64,000 nt of DNA from a virus. Location: IMG/VR virus record IMGVR_UViG_3300025593_000028, positions 31,289 to 95,288 of that record; one strand, 5' to 3'. The position numbers and the translations under genes were made by a program. Shown here in pieces: positions 32,754 through 40,664 of the stretch. The notes beneath the pieces are model-generated. The model was not told where the DNA came from, made no database searches, and worked only from the letters and a program-made list of their open reading frames with translations. The first letter of the stretch is position 1; each line of letters starts with the position of its first letter.

Positions 32754-34497
32754 ACAGCGCCCCCCAGCGCTTAGTCGTGTCTACGTCCACGGTGAGCGGG
32801 ACCTTGAAGTGCTCGGTCTCCGGCATCACCTCTTCGATCGTGGCCACGGCTTCGTCTAGGCTGTCGTCCGGCACGCTGAACACGACCTCGTCGTGGATCG
32901 GCAGCAGGATCTGCGGGCCCAGCCCCGCCTGCGCGAGCTCGATGATCTTCAGCTTGAGCACCTCTCCGGCCGTGCCCTGGTCGCGGTAGTTGACCCCCTT
33001 GTAGGCTTCGTCCTTGGGGACGAAGAGCCTGCGGCCGAACTCCGTGTGAACCTCGCCCCACCCCTTGTCGCCGCCCCGCGACTCGTGTACTTCCTGCGAC
33101 ACCTGTTCTTGGAACGCGGCGACGCGAGGGAACAGCGCGTCGTACCGCTCGAGCACCGAGGCGGCCTCGCTTTCGCTCAGCCCAGCCGAGTACGCGAACT
33201 TGGTCACGCCGGCGCCGTAGATCTTGGCGTACCCTGACGTCTTCGCGACGTTCCGCTGCTCGTACACAACTTCCTCGAGGCTCTGCAGGCCGAAGATTTC
33301 CTGCGCAGTCCACTTGTGCAGGTCTTCGCCGGAGCAGAACCGAGAGATCATGTTCTCCTCGTCCGCCATGTGAGCGAGGAGCCTGAGCTCGATCCCAGAG
33401 AAGTCGGCCGAGATCAGGGTCTCACCCTCGTCCGCGATGAAAGCGTCCCTGCCGACCGAGGACTTGGGCAGGGTCTGCAGCGCGGGTTCGGTGATCGACA
33501 TCCTCCCGGTCTTCTGCGCGCCGAGCACACGAACCGACGGGTGCACGCGGTCGTCTGCCTCGATCTTCAGCAGCTTGTCGAAGTAGCTGCCTTTCAGCTT
33601 GCTGCACTCCCGGTAGCGACGCATGTCGTGGCACTCCGGGATCTTTCCCTCCCAGTACTCGAGCACCTCGTCGTCCGCTGCGAGGTGGCCCTTCTCGGTG
33701 CGTTTGGTCAGCGTCGCGCCACGCGACTGCAGGAACTCGACGACCTGCTTCGGCGCGTTCGGGTTGCACGGCAGCTTCGGCGACAGTGCTGCGATCTCGG
33801 CCTCCAGCTCGAGCGACGTCTTACGGCAGAAATCTACGTCCACCCGCATCCCGCGCAGCTCTGCGTCGCGCAGGGCGTGGATCGAGCCGAGCTCGATGTC
33901 GTAGGAGCGCCGGTACCTGTCGCGCACTTTGGGCCAGAGCTTCTCCGCGATCCTGCACGTGAGCACCGGGTCCAGCGCACCGTACTGCCAGTACGGCGGG
34001 AAGTCCAGCGGCACCGTGTCCCAGTCCCAGCCCTGCTTCTTCATGGCCTCGTGCAGCACGACCTGTCCGGCCAGCGCCTTCTTGTCTACGAGTCGAGATG
34101 CCACGGGCTTCAGGCCCACCGGCAGGTGGGAGGTCACGAGCTGCGCCATGACCATCGTGTCCTCGGCGAGGTGCTGCGGCACGGTCACGCCGTCGCGCTT
34201 CAGGAACGCCGAATCGAAGATCAGGTTGTGCGCGACCAGCGGCGACGAGTCGTACGCCTCGATCAGCTCTTTGAACGCGCCGTAGAAGCTGTTAGGTCCC
34301 TCGCACGGGATCGCCCAGCCGTGGTCTCTGTCGCCGAGCTGCGCGAGCCGCACCCTGTCTCGGCCGAGGTTCACCCCAGTGGTCTCGAGGTCGAACCCGA
34401 GCCAGTCCCTCGACCGGCCCAGCCACTCGCGTAGATCCAGCAGCTCGTCGGTGGACTCGACGAGCGTCAGGCCCACGCGCTCAAGTCCCTCAGACAC
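32746..34497 (-). CDS. DNA polymerase I (family A) with 3'-5' exonuclease domain
   Basis: 583 residues. Exonuclease motifs: GFDLETTG, VAHNLIFDSAFL, YGALDPVL (the third is diverged). Polymerase motif A SADFSGIELRLLAHM, motif B RNVAKTSGYAKIYG, motif C LLPIHDEVVF. In motif B the residue matching E. coli Phe762 is Tyr, as in T7 polymerase. Lacks the 5' nuclease domain. Main replicative polymerase; sits between the glycosylase and RuvC genes with 8-base overlaps on both sides. Confidence 0.93.
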   Translation of the reverse strand: MSEGLERVGLTLVESTDELLDLREWLGRSRDWLGFDLETTGVNLGRDRVRLAQLGDRDHGWAIPCEGPNSFYGAFKELIEAYDSSPLVAHNLIFDSAFLKRDGVTVPQHLAEDTMVMAQLVTSHLPVGLKPVASRLVDKKALAGQVVLHEAMKKQGWDWDTVPLDFPPYWQYGALDPVLTCRIAEKLWPKVRDRYRRSYDIELGSIHALRDAELRGMRVDVDFCRKTSLELEAEIAALSPKLPCNPNAPKQVVEFLQSRGATLTKRTEKGHLAADDEVLEYWEGKIPECHDMRRYRECSKLKGSYFDKLLKIEADDRVHPSVRVLGAQKTGRMSITEPALQTLPKSSVGRDAFIADEGETLISADFSGIELRLLAHMADEENMISRFCSGEDLHKWTAQEIFGLQSLEEVVYEQRNVAKTSGYAKIYGAGVTKFAYSAGLSESEAASVLERYDALFPRVAAFQEQVSQEVHESRGGDKGWGEVHTEFGRRLFVPKDEAYKGVNYRDQGTAGEVLKLKIIELAQAGLGPQILLPIHDEVVFSVPDDSLDEAVATIEEVMPETEHFKVPLTVDVDTTKRWGALYA

Positions 34498-34939
34498 CCC
34501 CGTCGCGCTCCCAGGCCTTCAGCAGCTCCTTGTCCTTCGGCTTGAAGGAGCGGTCTCCCCACGCCACGAAACGGTATGCTTCCACGGTGTACTCGCCGCA
34601 GCCCGGTAGCTCGCCGACCCACTCGTGGGGCGGTCGGATCCCGAACGAGACGACGCATTCCCATTCGTGGAACTTGTTGCTGACGATGTTGAGCGTGTCT
34701 GCCCGGCGAGACTGGAGCCCGCACGGCGAGATCACAGATTCAACCTCGGCGCGGTCTGCTAGGGCGAGCTCCGCCGGTTCTGGCCAGCGCGAGAACAGCT
34801 CGTCCAAGACTGGGCGCACCTGCGAGCCGGAGGTCTGCTGGCACATGACGGTCGAGACGACCACGCGCCACGGCATAAAGGTCCGGTCCTCTCCCGCGTA
34901 CTCCTCCTGGATCAGCAGCCCGTCGCGCACGGCGTGCAC
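34490..34939 (-). CDS. HhH-GPD DNA glycosylase, MBD4-like
   Basis: 149 residues from GTG 34939 (GAAGG upstream; GTG 34942 also possible). VVVSTVMCQQTSGSQVRPVL and the hairpin ELPGCGEYTVEAY mark the HhH-GPD fold. The Lys of EndoIII is Tyr here, ruling out a lyase of that type, and the block FVAWGDRSFKPKDKELLKAW closely follows the end of MBD4 (catalytic Asp in P-x-D). No Fe-S cluster tail. Expected to remove T or U (or a modified pyrimidine) from mismatches. It is sandwiched between the ThyA-family gene and the polymerase. Confidence 0.78.
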   Translation of the reverse strand: MHAVRDGLLIQEEYAGEDRTFMPWRVVVSTVMCQQTSGSQVRPVLDELFSRWPEPAELALADRAEVESVISPCGLQSRRADTLNIVSNKFHEWECVVSFGIRPPHEWVGELPGCGEYTVEAYRFVAWGDRSFKPKDKELLKAWERDGGV

Positions 34940-35892
34940 CACCCCACCTTCCCGCTTTCTGCGTAGATGTCGGGCCAGTGGTCCTGATCGTCTGGGAGCA
35001 CGTAGCGGCAACTCGGGCAGATCCTGCCCCCCGACTGCGTACCGTCTAGCACGTCCTCGTACCAACGATGCGCGCTCGGCACTACGTCTGGCTCAGAGGA
35101 GATGCCGGTGATCGCCGCGAAGCTCTGCTGCACCCACCTCCAGCGGTCCAGCGCGACCTCTTCACGCAGCCGCTCGCCCACAGGGAGCGGATACGCGGGC
35201 GGCTGCTCGAACTCCTCGTCGCCGCCGGCCGACCACGTGGAGATGTCGTCCCTGTCCACGTAGGCGTGCATGCTGTAGCAGTGGTGCGAGTAGCGGCCCG
35301 GCTCGACGCCGAGCGCGAACGCCAGCGCGCGCTGCGCGGCCGTGAACTGCATCCAGTCGTACGGCGTCCCCCACACCAGGTCCTGCGACCTCATCGTCGT
35401 GAAGGCCTCTAGCTTGTCGTCGCGGATCTGGTAGAAGAGGTTGAGCGTGCACGGCACGTCCTTAGACGGCCTCTCGAGCTCGCGGCCGAGCCAGATCGTG
35501 ACGCCGGCCTGCCTAGAGTCCCGGTCGGAGCAGAGCTGCGACACCACGCGGGGCCACTGCAGCGCTACCCTGGGCCCGTACGCACCGAGCAGCCTGTGGC
35601 CCGCTGGGCCCTCCACGAACATCGCGAAGTTCTTTGCGCAGTTGACGAGTTGGTCCGCGTCCGAGTACCCGCCCACGAGGTTGGTCGCCTCGGCCGCTCC
35701 GATCTTCGCTACCAGCTTCCTGCCGACCCCGGTGGGCGCCGGGCGAGTCGGATCCTCTAGTACGGTCGTCACTGCGGGGAGCTCGAGCGTCCTGTGCCCC
35801 CTCGGCCGCACCTCGCGGCCCCGCTCGAGCAGAGCGTCTCGCACGCGTAGGTAGAGCTCGGACGCGCTGCCTCCCTGGAACACCTCAGCCAT
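34912..35892 (-). CDS. ThyA-family enzyme, predicted dCMP (hydroxy)methyltransferase, with zinc-ribbon tail
   Basis: 326 residues. Thymidylate synthase signatures: LLGAYGPRVALQW, DSRQAGVTIW, the catalytic Cys148 in DVPCTLNLFYQ, RSQD at 168-171, and YSMHAYVDRDD. The residue that matches Asn177 of E. coli ThyA (uracil-reading) is Asp179 (GTPYDWM), as in T4 dCMP hydroxymethylase, so the substrate is probably dCMP. Residues ~285-326 add CPSC ... CTPC, a zinc ribbon not found in ThyA. ATG 35892 overlaps the kinase stop. Plain thymidylate synthase remains the alternative. Confidence 0.78.
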   Translation of the reverse strand: MAEVFQGGSASELYLRVRDALLERGREVRPRGHRTLELPAVTTVLEDPTRPAPTGVGRKLVAKIGAAEATNLVGGYSDADQLVNCAKNFAMFVEGPAGHRLLGAYGPRVALQWPRVVSQLCSDRDSRQAGVTIWLGRELERPSKDVPCTLNLFYQIRDDKLEAFTTMRSQDLVWGTPYDWMQFTAAQRALAFALGVEPGRYSHHCYSMHAYVDRDDISTWSAGGDEEFEQPPAYPLPVGERLREEVALDRWRWVQQSFAAITGISSEPDVVPSAHRWYEDVLDGTQSGGRICPSCRYVLPDDQDHWPDIYAESGKVGWCTPCATGC

Positions 35893-36500
35893 CAGCGCAG
35901 CAGCCCCGCGAACGCGGGGTCCTCTAGATCGTCTGCGACGACGCAGTACTCTGGGGTAGCCGAGCAGTTCTTCTCCTCGTTGATCGCCGCCGTGGCCACG
36001 TCGTCTGCGTGCACCGTCCCCATGTCGAACTCCATTGTCCTCGCGGCCTGCTGCTCGAGGAACCTGAACTGCTGCCGGAACATCGCGTCGGCCGCCGGCA
36101 CGAGCGCGGTCGGGAGAGGCTCCGGCGGTCGAGCCTCTACGAACTCGGCGTGGATCTCGTCTAGCGGCCGTTCGCACATGACGAACAGCGCTCCCTTCGA
36201 CGCGTACGCTGCGACTAGCAGCGCGTACTCGCCGGGGGTCAGAGCCGGGGTGCGCGAGAAGAGCGTGGGCCAGACCGACTCGCCCACGAACGACCTGTCG
36301 AGCACGACGTTCCTGCTCGCATTCGGGACATACTTGAGGATCGGCTCGAGGTACTCGTCCACGGCGCGCGGGCTCTCCGGGCGTTCAGCGTGGATCACCC
36401 GCGTGCCACGGCCGTTGAGCCGGCTCAGGGTCTGGGGCATCTTGTCGGCCAGCGTCGACTTGCCGGTCCGGTCTACTCCCTCGATGACGATGAGTGCCAC
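35892..36500 (-). CDS. Deoxynucleoside monophosphate kinase (thymidylate kinase-like)
   Basis: 202 residues from GTG 36500, after GGGAGGG. P-loop IEGVDRTGKST at ~6-16, VVLDRSFVGESVW (DR-x motif of dTMP kinases) near 80, CERPLDEIH near 120 in the place of the lid. Phosphorylates dNMPs; directly followed by the ThyA-family gene, so it may activate the modified dCMP or dTMP. First gene of the replication operon ending at 27157. Confidence 0.82.
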   Translation of the reverse strand: MALIVIEGVDRTGKSTLADKMPQTLSRLNGRGTRVIHAERPESPRAVDEYLEPILKYVPNASRNVVLDRSFVGESVWPTLFSRTPALTPGEYALLVAAYASKGALFVMCERPLDEIHAEFVEARPPEPLPTALVPAADAMFRQQFRFLEQQAARTMEFDMGTVHADDVATAAINEEKNCSATPEYCVVADDLEDPAFAGLLR

Positions 36501-36532
36501 AGATCCCTCCCCGTTGCTTCCTTCCGGGAGAC

Positions 36533-36541
36533 ATCGTATCA
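36533..36541 (-). promoter_or_regulatory. Extended -10 promoter TGATACGAT
   Basis: GTAGACCTGATACGATG on the minus strand. Start near 36525 gives a 25-base leader with GGGAGGG before GTG 36500. No -35 box visible. Confidence 0.6.
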
Positions 36542-36593
36542 GGTCTACCGAGAAGATGAGAGCGGCGCTGGGGCGTCGATGGAGGGGGGTCAA

Positions 36594-36621
36594 CCTGACG
36601 CGGAAAGGAGGTGACGTCAGG
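36594..36621 (-). other. Hairpin displaying a 16S 3'-tail (anti-Shine-Dalgarno) copy in its loop
   Basis: CCTGACG (7 bp) pairs perfectly with CGTCAGG; the 14-base loop on the minus strand is TCACCTCCTTTCCG, which contains the exact 3' end of bacterial 16S rRNA. It lies in the 153-base gap between the sigma stop and the kinase promoter. No coding frame or T-run explains it. Confidence 0.5.
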
Positions 36622-36653
36622 CGACGCGAGCGCCCCGCGCCTGCTCACTTAGA

Positions 36654-37556
36654 TCATACGCCCCGTCGGTACGGATCGTCGTCCGGGTCTTCGGCGTCCT
36701 CGAACGCCTGGAACACCGCCTGCGCCTTGGCCTCCTCCTCGTCCATGCCCGCATCCTCGTTCTCCCACTTGAGCCGGTAGCGGTTGATCGTGACGAGTGC
36801 TGCCTTCTGCTCTTCCTGCACGACGCGGCTGCTCACGCCGAGCGCCTCGGCCACGTCGTTCCTGAGCATGGACGGCCCTTCGAAGCCGAAGCGCATCTCC
36901 ACGACGCGTCGCTGCCGCTCAGACAGTTGGTCCATCGCGGCACGCAACCACGGGTACGTGTCGATCGCGAGCTGCGCTGGGTCGACCGCGTTCGGGTCCG
37001 CGATCGTCGTGTGCCTCCCGTCGCGTCCGTCCTCGTCGTCGCCGACCGACGCGTCGAGCGACACGCTGGCGCGCGGGCCATCGACCGCCTCGACCGCTTC
37101 GTCGACGTCTATCTCCAGGGCCTCTGCCGCCTCCTCCAGAGTCTCGTCGTGCTCGTCCATGCGCTTCTTGAGCTTCCTGCGCGCTCGCTGGAGCTGCCCG
37201 GGCACCTTGATGAGGTTGCCGTCCGGGCCGGCGACGTAGCGCTGCAGGTGCTGTTTGATCCACCACGTCGCGTAGGTGGAGAATTTGAAGCCCTTCTCCG
37301 GATCGAACTTTTCGAGTGCTTTCATCAGCCCGAGCGTGCCCTCCTGCACCAGGTCCTCCATGCTGTGGCCCATGCGCGCGTACCGCTTCGCGATCGAGAT
37401 CACGAGCTTGACGTTGTGCTCGATCATGAGTCGGTGCGCCTCTCTGTCGCCGGCCTGCGCGGCCCGCGCTAGCTCTTTCTCGCGGTCCCCGCCGAGCACC
37501 TCCCGCGTGCCGATCTCCCTGATGAAGGACCTGAACTCATCCCCGTGCTCGCTCAC
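36654..37556 (-). CDS. Phage-encoded sigma-70 family RNA polymerase sigma factor
   Basis: 300 residues from GTG 37556 (GTGA overlap). Region 2: LMIEHNVKLVISIAKRYARMG, SMEDLVQEGTLGLMKALEKFD and GFKFSTYATWWIKQHLQRY (~44-108). Region 3 ~110-160. Region 4: LSERQRRVVEMRFGFEG then NDVAEALGVSSRVVQEEQKAAL (~210-260). In region 2.4 the SigA residues that read the -10 box (IRQAITRA) are changed to IKQHLQRY, so it may prefer a different box. Directs host core polymerase to phage promoters, probably the late ones. Last gene of the helicase-primase operon. Confidence 0.92.
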   Translation of the reverse strand: MSEHGDEFRSFIREIGTREVLGGDREKELARAAQAGDREAHRLMIEHNVKLVISIAKRYARMGHSMEDLVQEGTLGLMKALEKFDPEKGFKFSTYATWWIKQHLQRYVAGPDGNLIKVPGQLQRARRKLKKRMDEHDETLEEAAEALEIDVDEAVEAVDGPRASVSLDASVGDDEDGRDGRHTTIADPNAVDPAQLAIDTYPWLRAAMDQLSERQRRVVEMRFGFEGPSMLRNDVAEALGVSSRVVQEEQKAALVTINRYRLKWENEDAGMDEEEAKAQAVFQAFEDAEDPDDDPYRRGV

Positions 37557-38530
37557 CAATCTCCCTTCGCGTTTGTCAGCAGTACGTCCAAGTCTAGCCC
37601 GCAAGACCGGAGGTCGTCCCCGTCGGGCAGCGCCACCCGCCTCGCGTCTACGCCCGCCTCGCGGAGCCGCGCCGCCCACTTCTTCGACGACTCGCGGCCC
37701 GCGTCGTCCTCGTCCATGCCTAGATATACTACCTCGTACCTAGCGAGCTCTTCGACCCAATCGTCGGCCGGCGCAGCGCCTGCTCCAGATGGCAGTGCCA
37801 GCACGTCGGTCGGCAGGTACAGCGGCCGCGCGTCGGCCCACACGGCGTCGGACTCGCCCTCGCACAGCAGCACAGCGCGAGCACCGCCGACCCTCCAGCA
37901 CCCGTACAGGTGCTTCAGCGGGCCGAACGTCTTCCAAGACCTGTCCCTGTAGCGCACCTTGACAGCAGACAGCGACCCGTCCGGGGCACGGTGCGGGATC
38001 ACCACGTTCGCGGCCTCGTCGAGGCCCCAGCCCCAGTCCAGCAGGTGCTCGTCCCACGCCGTGCGCACGGCTTGATCGTCGTGGTCGCCCACGAACCCAT
38101 ACGCGTAGGACAGCAAGCCGACGTCCGAGTGCCCGCGGGCCCTCTCCCGGCACTCGGCGATCCTCGCGTCCCACGCAGCGTCTGGTACTAGCGCCGCTCT
38201 CCGCTTCGGGGGGTCCAGCTTGAGGTCGTCCGGCAGCTCCTCGGCCAGCGCGCTGAGCTCGAGCAGCGCCTCGTAGAAGGCCACCCCCCGCACCCGTCGC
38301 ACTAGCTCTATGACGTCTACCGCTGCCCCACAGGCTCTACAAAAGGCCCAGGGGAAGCCGTCTTCACCTGGGCCCATCAACTCGAAGTTTGGATTGTTCT
38401 TGTCGTCGTGGAACGGGCAGAGCGCCCGGCCGTCCTGGCCGAACTTGACGCCCACCTCCGCTGCCGCGACCTCCATCGGTACTCGCGACTTGATTTCGTC
38501 CGGCTCGTAGACGTACCGGAGCTCGGTCAC
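37553..38530 (-). CDS. DnaG-type DNA primase
   Basis: 325 residues from GTG 38530 (GTGA overlap). CHC2-type zinc finger near the N-terminus (LCPFHDDKNNPNFE ... AFCRACGAAVDVIELV) and a TOPRIM domain (LLCEGESDAVWA, YLGMDEDDAGRESSKKW). Makes RNA primers; the two-gene arrangement with the upstream helicase replaces the fused primase-helicase of many phages. Confidence 0.9.
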   Translation of the reverse strand: MTELRYVYEPDEIKSRVPMEVAAAEVGVKFGQDGRALCPFHDDKNNPNFELMGPGEDGFPWAFCRACGAAVDVIELVRRVRGVAFYEALLELSALAEELPDDLKLDPPKRRAALVPDAAWDARIAECRERARGHSDVGLLSYAYGFVGDHDDQAVRTAWDEHLLDWGWGLDEAANVVIPHRAPDGSLSAVKVRYRDRSWKTFGPLKHLYGCWRVGGARAVLLCEGESDAVWADARPLYLPTDVLALPSGAGAAPADDWVEELARYEVVYLGMDEDDAGRESSKKWAARLREAGVDARRVALPDGDDLRSCGLDLDVLLTNAKGDW

Positions 38531-40101
38531 TCGGCCCCCCGCTTGCTCCTCACTCGCCAGCGACGCCGGCGCCCGCCGTCCGAGGCCAGCAGCTGGAAGT
38601 CGCCCACCCACCGCCTGTTGTGTTCACGCAGCCACACGCTCAACGCTCGGCCGAAGCGCGCGCCGGACGACACGGAGACGAGGTCCTGCGGGAGGTGGTC
38701 GTGAAGCTCCATGCCGAACTGGCACTTGCTCGATAGCTCTCGCATCTCGAGCGGGTCCAGCCCGAGCTCGAACCAGCCTTCGAGGAACTCCTCTGCTTCC
38801 TTGGTCTCGGGGTCGGCCTCTACCTTCAGCCTGTCCCTGTTCTCGAGGAAGCCCGGCACCCTCGCCGACTCTAGGATCCCGCCCATCACCGCGGCCCACC
38901 GCTCGTACGAGCCCATGGTCTGGCCGCCCTGCTGCGGTCCCTCCCCGGTGCGCGTGATCGCGTACCCGCCCTCGATGCTGATCGGTCCGTCCAACCAGTG
39001 CTGGATCAGGGTGAGCGCCGCCGACACGAGTTCGGACCGGTGCTCGGTCGCCCAGCCCAGGAGGTCCGGGTGGCGGAACTCCTTGCGGTCCCTGTCGGCG
39101 GCCTTCTTCTCGCCCGGTTCTAGGAAGATGGGCACTGCGCGCCGCACCTGCTCGGGCGCGAGGCCGAGGTTGTTGCCGGTCGCCACCCAGACGTTGCGGA
39201 TCGGCAGCCGCACTTCCCGGCTCTCGCCGAGGACGCGGTCCGACCAGACGTCGATCGTCAGCGCCGAGGCGAGCGCTCCAGAGTCGAGCGTGCCCGAGAG
39301 GTTGTCGAGGAGCACGGCCCCAGACCCGGCCAGCAGCGACGAGGTGATGCGCTTGCGCCACTCCTCCTCGTTCGAGGTGCCGGGGGTGGCCGGCACGACG
39401 CCGCACCCCGGCAGCAGCGCCGCCTGGGCGAGCCAGGTCTTGCCCGACCCCACGTCCGGTGCGAGCACCACGTGCAGCGGGGTCGACCCCTTGATGTACT
39501 CGCGCACGAACGGCAGCAGTAGCATCGCCAGAGCGTGCGCCTGGCTCGACACGTCGGCGAAGTCGAAGTCGCCGAGCAGCTCCTCGAGAAGGAAGCTCAG
39601 CGCCCAGTCGAGGTCGTCGGTATCCTTGACCGGCCTCGGCCTAGTCTTGCCGAGGTCGAGCGACGGCCTGTAGTAGAGGCGCGCGTCTGGGTAGCAGCCG
39701 GGAGCCGTGATCAGCGACCCGTCGGAGGCGAGCACCGGCACGTCGACCACCCGGTCGACCCTGGGCGCGCCCTCGTACCGAGCGCTGTCGCGCGCCAGCA
39801 GCACGTTCGCGATGTCGGCCGGCGGGTCTACGGCCCTGGGCTCCCCGTCCACGACGCGCTCGAACTGGGCCACCTCGCTGAGCTCGTCTCTGAGGTTGTC
39901 TTTGATGAACGGCTCGAGCTCCCCGCGCTCGGTCATGCGCACGAGCTCGTTGCCTCGCACCAAGACCCGCGGCTCGACCTCGTCGTTCGCAGACATGAGC
40001 GCACCCCAGGCACCGTCCACCTTTTGGTGGAGCGGATCGCCCAGGTCTACGCGGACCCTGCGGCCTGCGGGCTTCCCAGCGCTCTCCCCCTCTTCCGTCA
40101 C
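38527..40101 (-). CDS. AAA+ replicative helicase-like protein
   Basis: 524 residues. Walker A APDVGSGKTWLAQ (~215-230), Walker B GAVLLDNLSG, sensor-1 VWVATGNNLG, followed by an arginine-bearing EQVRRAVPIFLEP. Layout resembles the helicase parts of phage D5/DUF927-type proteins. The N-terminal ~200 residues are of unknown fold. Co-translated with the primase. GTG 40101 has no Shine-Dalgarno and lies 7 bases after TACCCT, so its message looks leaderless. Confidence 0.82.
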   Translation of the reverse strand: MTEEGESAGKPAGRRVRVDLGDPLHQKVDGAWGALMSANDEVEPRVLVRGNELVRMTERGELEPFIKDNLRDELSEVAQFERVVDGEPRAVDPPADIANVLLARDSARYEGAPRVDRVVDVPVLASDGSLITAPGCYPDARLYYRPSLDLGKTRPRPVKDTDDLDWALSFLLEELLGDFDFADVSSQAHALAMLLLPFVREYIKGSTPLHVVLAPDVGSGKTWLAQAALLPGCGVVPATPGTSNEEEWRKRITSSLLAGSGAVLLDNLSGTLDSGALASALTIDVWSDRVLGESREVRLPIRNVWVATGNNLGLAPEQVRRAVPIFLEPGEKKAADRDRKEFRHPDLLGWATEHRSELVSAALTLIQHWLDGPISIEGGYAITRTGEGPQQGGQTMGSYERWAAVMGGILESARVPGFLENRDRLKVEADPETKEAEEFLEGWFELGLDPLEMRELSSKCQFGMELHDHLPQDLVSVSSGARFGRALSVWLREHNRRWVGDFQLLASDGGRRRRWRVRSKRGAE

Positions 40102-40108
40102 CGGGTAC

Positions 40109-40117
40109 AGGGTATCA
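40109..40117 (-). promoter_or_regulatory. Extended -10 promoter TGATACCCT, leaderless
   Basis: GTAGACCTGATACCCT, 7 bases, then GTG 40101. It combines the TG-extended -10 box of the minus-strand promoters with the 7-base leaderless spacing of the late ones. It begins 4 bases before the end of the preceding gene's stop region. Confidence 0.6.
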
Positions 40118-40120
40118 GGT

Positions 40121-40405
40121 CTACCTGTGCTGCCTGGGCGTCTTGCTCTGCTTCAGTGGATCCCCGCAGGTGACCATGAGGCCTCCGGTGCTCAGTTCTT
40201 CGATCTTGTTGATCGCACGGCCGACCTTCGGGCATGACTTGCTGATGCCGTGCCCGGGGTTCGGGCCGCTGCACCCTCCGTTGCCGCCGGTGTCGCAGAC
40301 CAGGAACTGATCGCTGTTGACCCTGGTCACGGTGGTCGGGGTCGCGCAGGCCGCGATCCCCACCGCAAGCACCAGGGCCGTCAATGCTACTGCTACCTTC
40401 TTCAT
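40121..40405 (-). CDS. Putative phage lipoprotein
   Basis: 94 residues from ATG 40405. Signal peptide MKKVAVALTALVLAVGIAAC with lipobox GIAAC, so the mature protein is anchored by Cys20. The mature part has several further Cys (FLVCDTGGNGGCSG, KSCPKVG, VTCGDP). Phage lipoproteins made early often block superinfection; that is inference. Followed by the helicase promoter. Confidence 0.75.
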   Translation of the reverse strand: MKKVAVALTALVLAVGIAACATPTTVTRVNSDQFLVCDTGGNGGCSGPNPGHGISKSCPKVGRAINKIEELSTGGLMVTCGDPLKQSKTPRQHR

Positions 40406-40436
40406 CTCGCGTACTTCTCCTCTCGCGTCGCGGGGC

Positions 40437-40664
40437 TCAGTGCCCCAGGTCCTCGCCGTCCAAGACGGCCTTCTCGATCCGATCATTCAGCTTGTCGCGC
40501 AGCTCTAGCCCTCCAGGCAGCTTCGTCAGTGCGTCCTCTTCTGCCTTGATATCCTTGCGGAGCTTCCGCATCTTCCACCACTGCCACGGGTGTTCCCACC
40601 ACTTTGTCCAGGGACCGGGGGTGGCCCCCCTCACCCTGTATGTCTTGTACTCTGGTGCTTTCAT
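40437..40664 (-). CDS. Small Trp-rich basic protein, hypothetical
   Basis: 75 residues from ATG 40664 (ATGA overlap). Contains PGPWTKWWEHPWQWWKMRKLRK, then a charged helix. The Trp/Lys cluster suggests a membrane-surface protein, fitting the membrane protein it overlaps. Not recognised. Confidence 0.7.
   Translation of the reverse strand: MKAPEYKTYRVRGATPGPWTKWWEHPWQWWKMRKLRKDIKAEEDALTKLPGGLELRDKLNDRIEKAVLDGEDLGH

Noticed and set aside
33316-34434. 372-codon plus-strand open frame over the DNA polymerase gene
   Set aside because: Arg/Val/Leu-rich shadow of a gene with clear polymerase motifs on the other strand. Similar shadows at 41061-42440 and 23049-23573 were dropped.
36385-36648. 87-codon minus-strand frame starting GTG 36648 after TATGATCTAA
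   Set aside because: The box overlaps the sigma stop and the frame runs through the anti-SD hairpin and far into the kinase gene in another frame; composition is non-coding-like.
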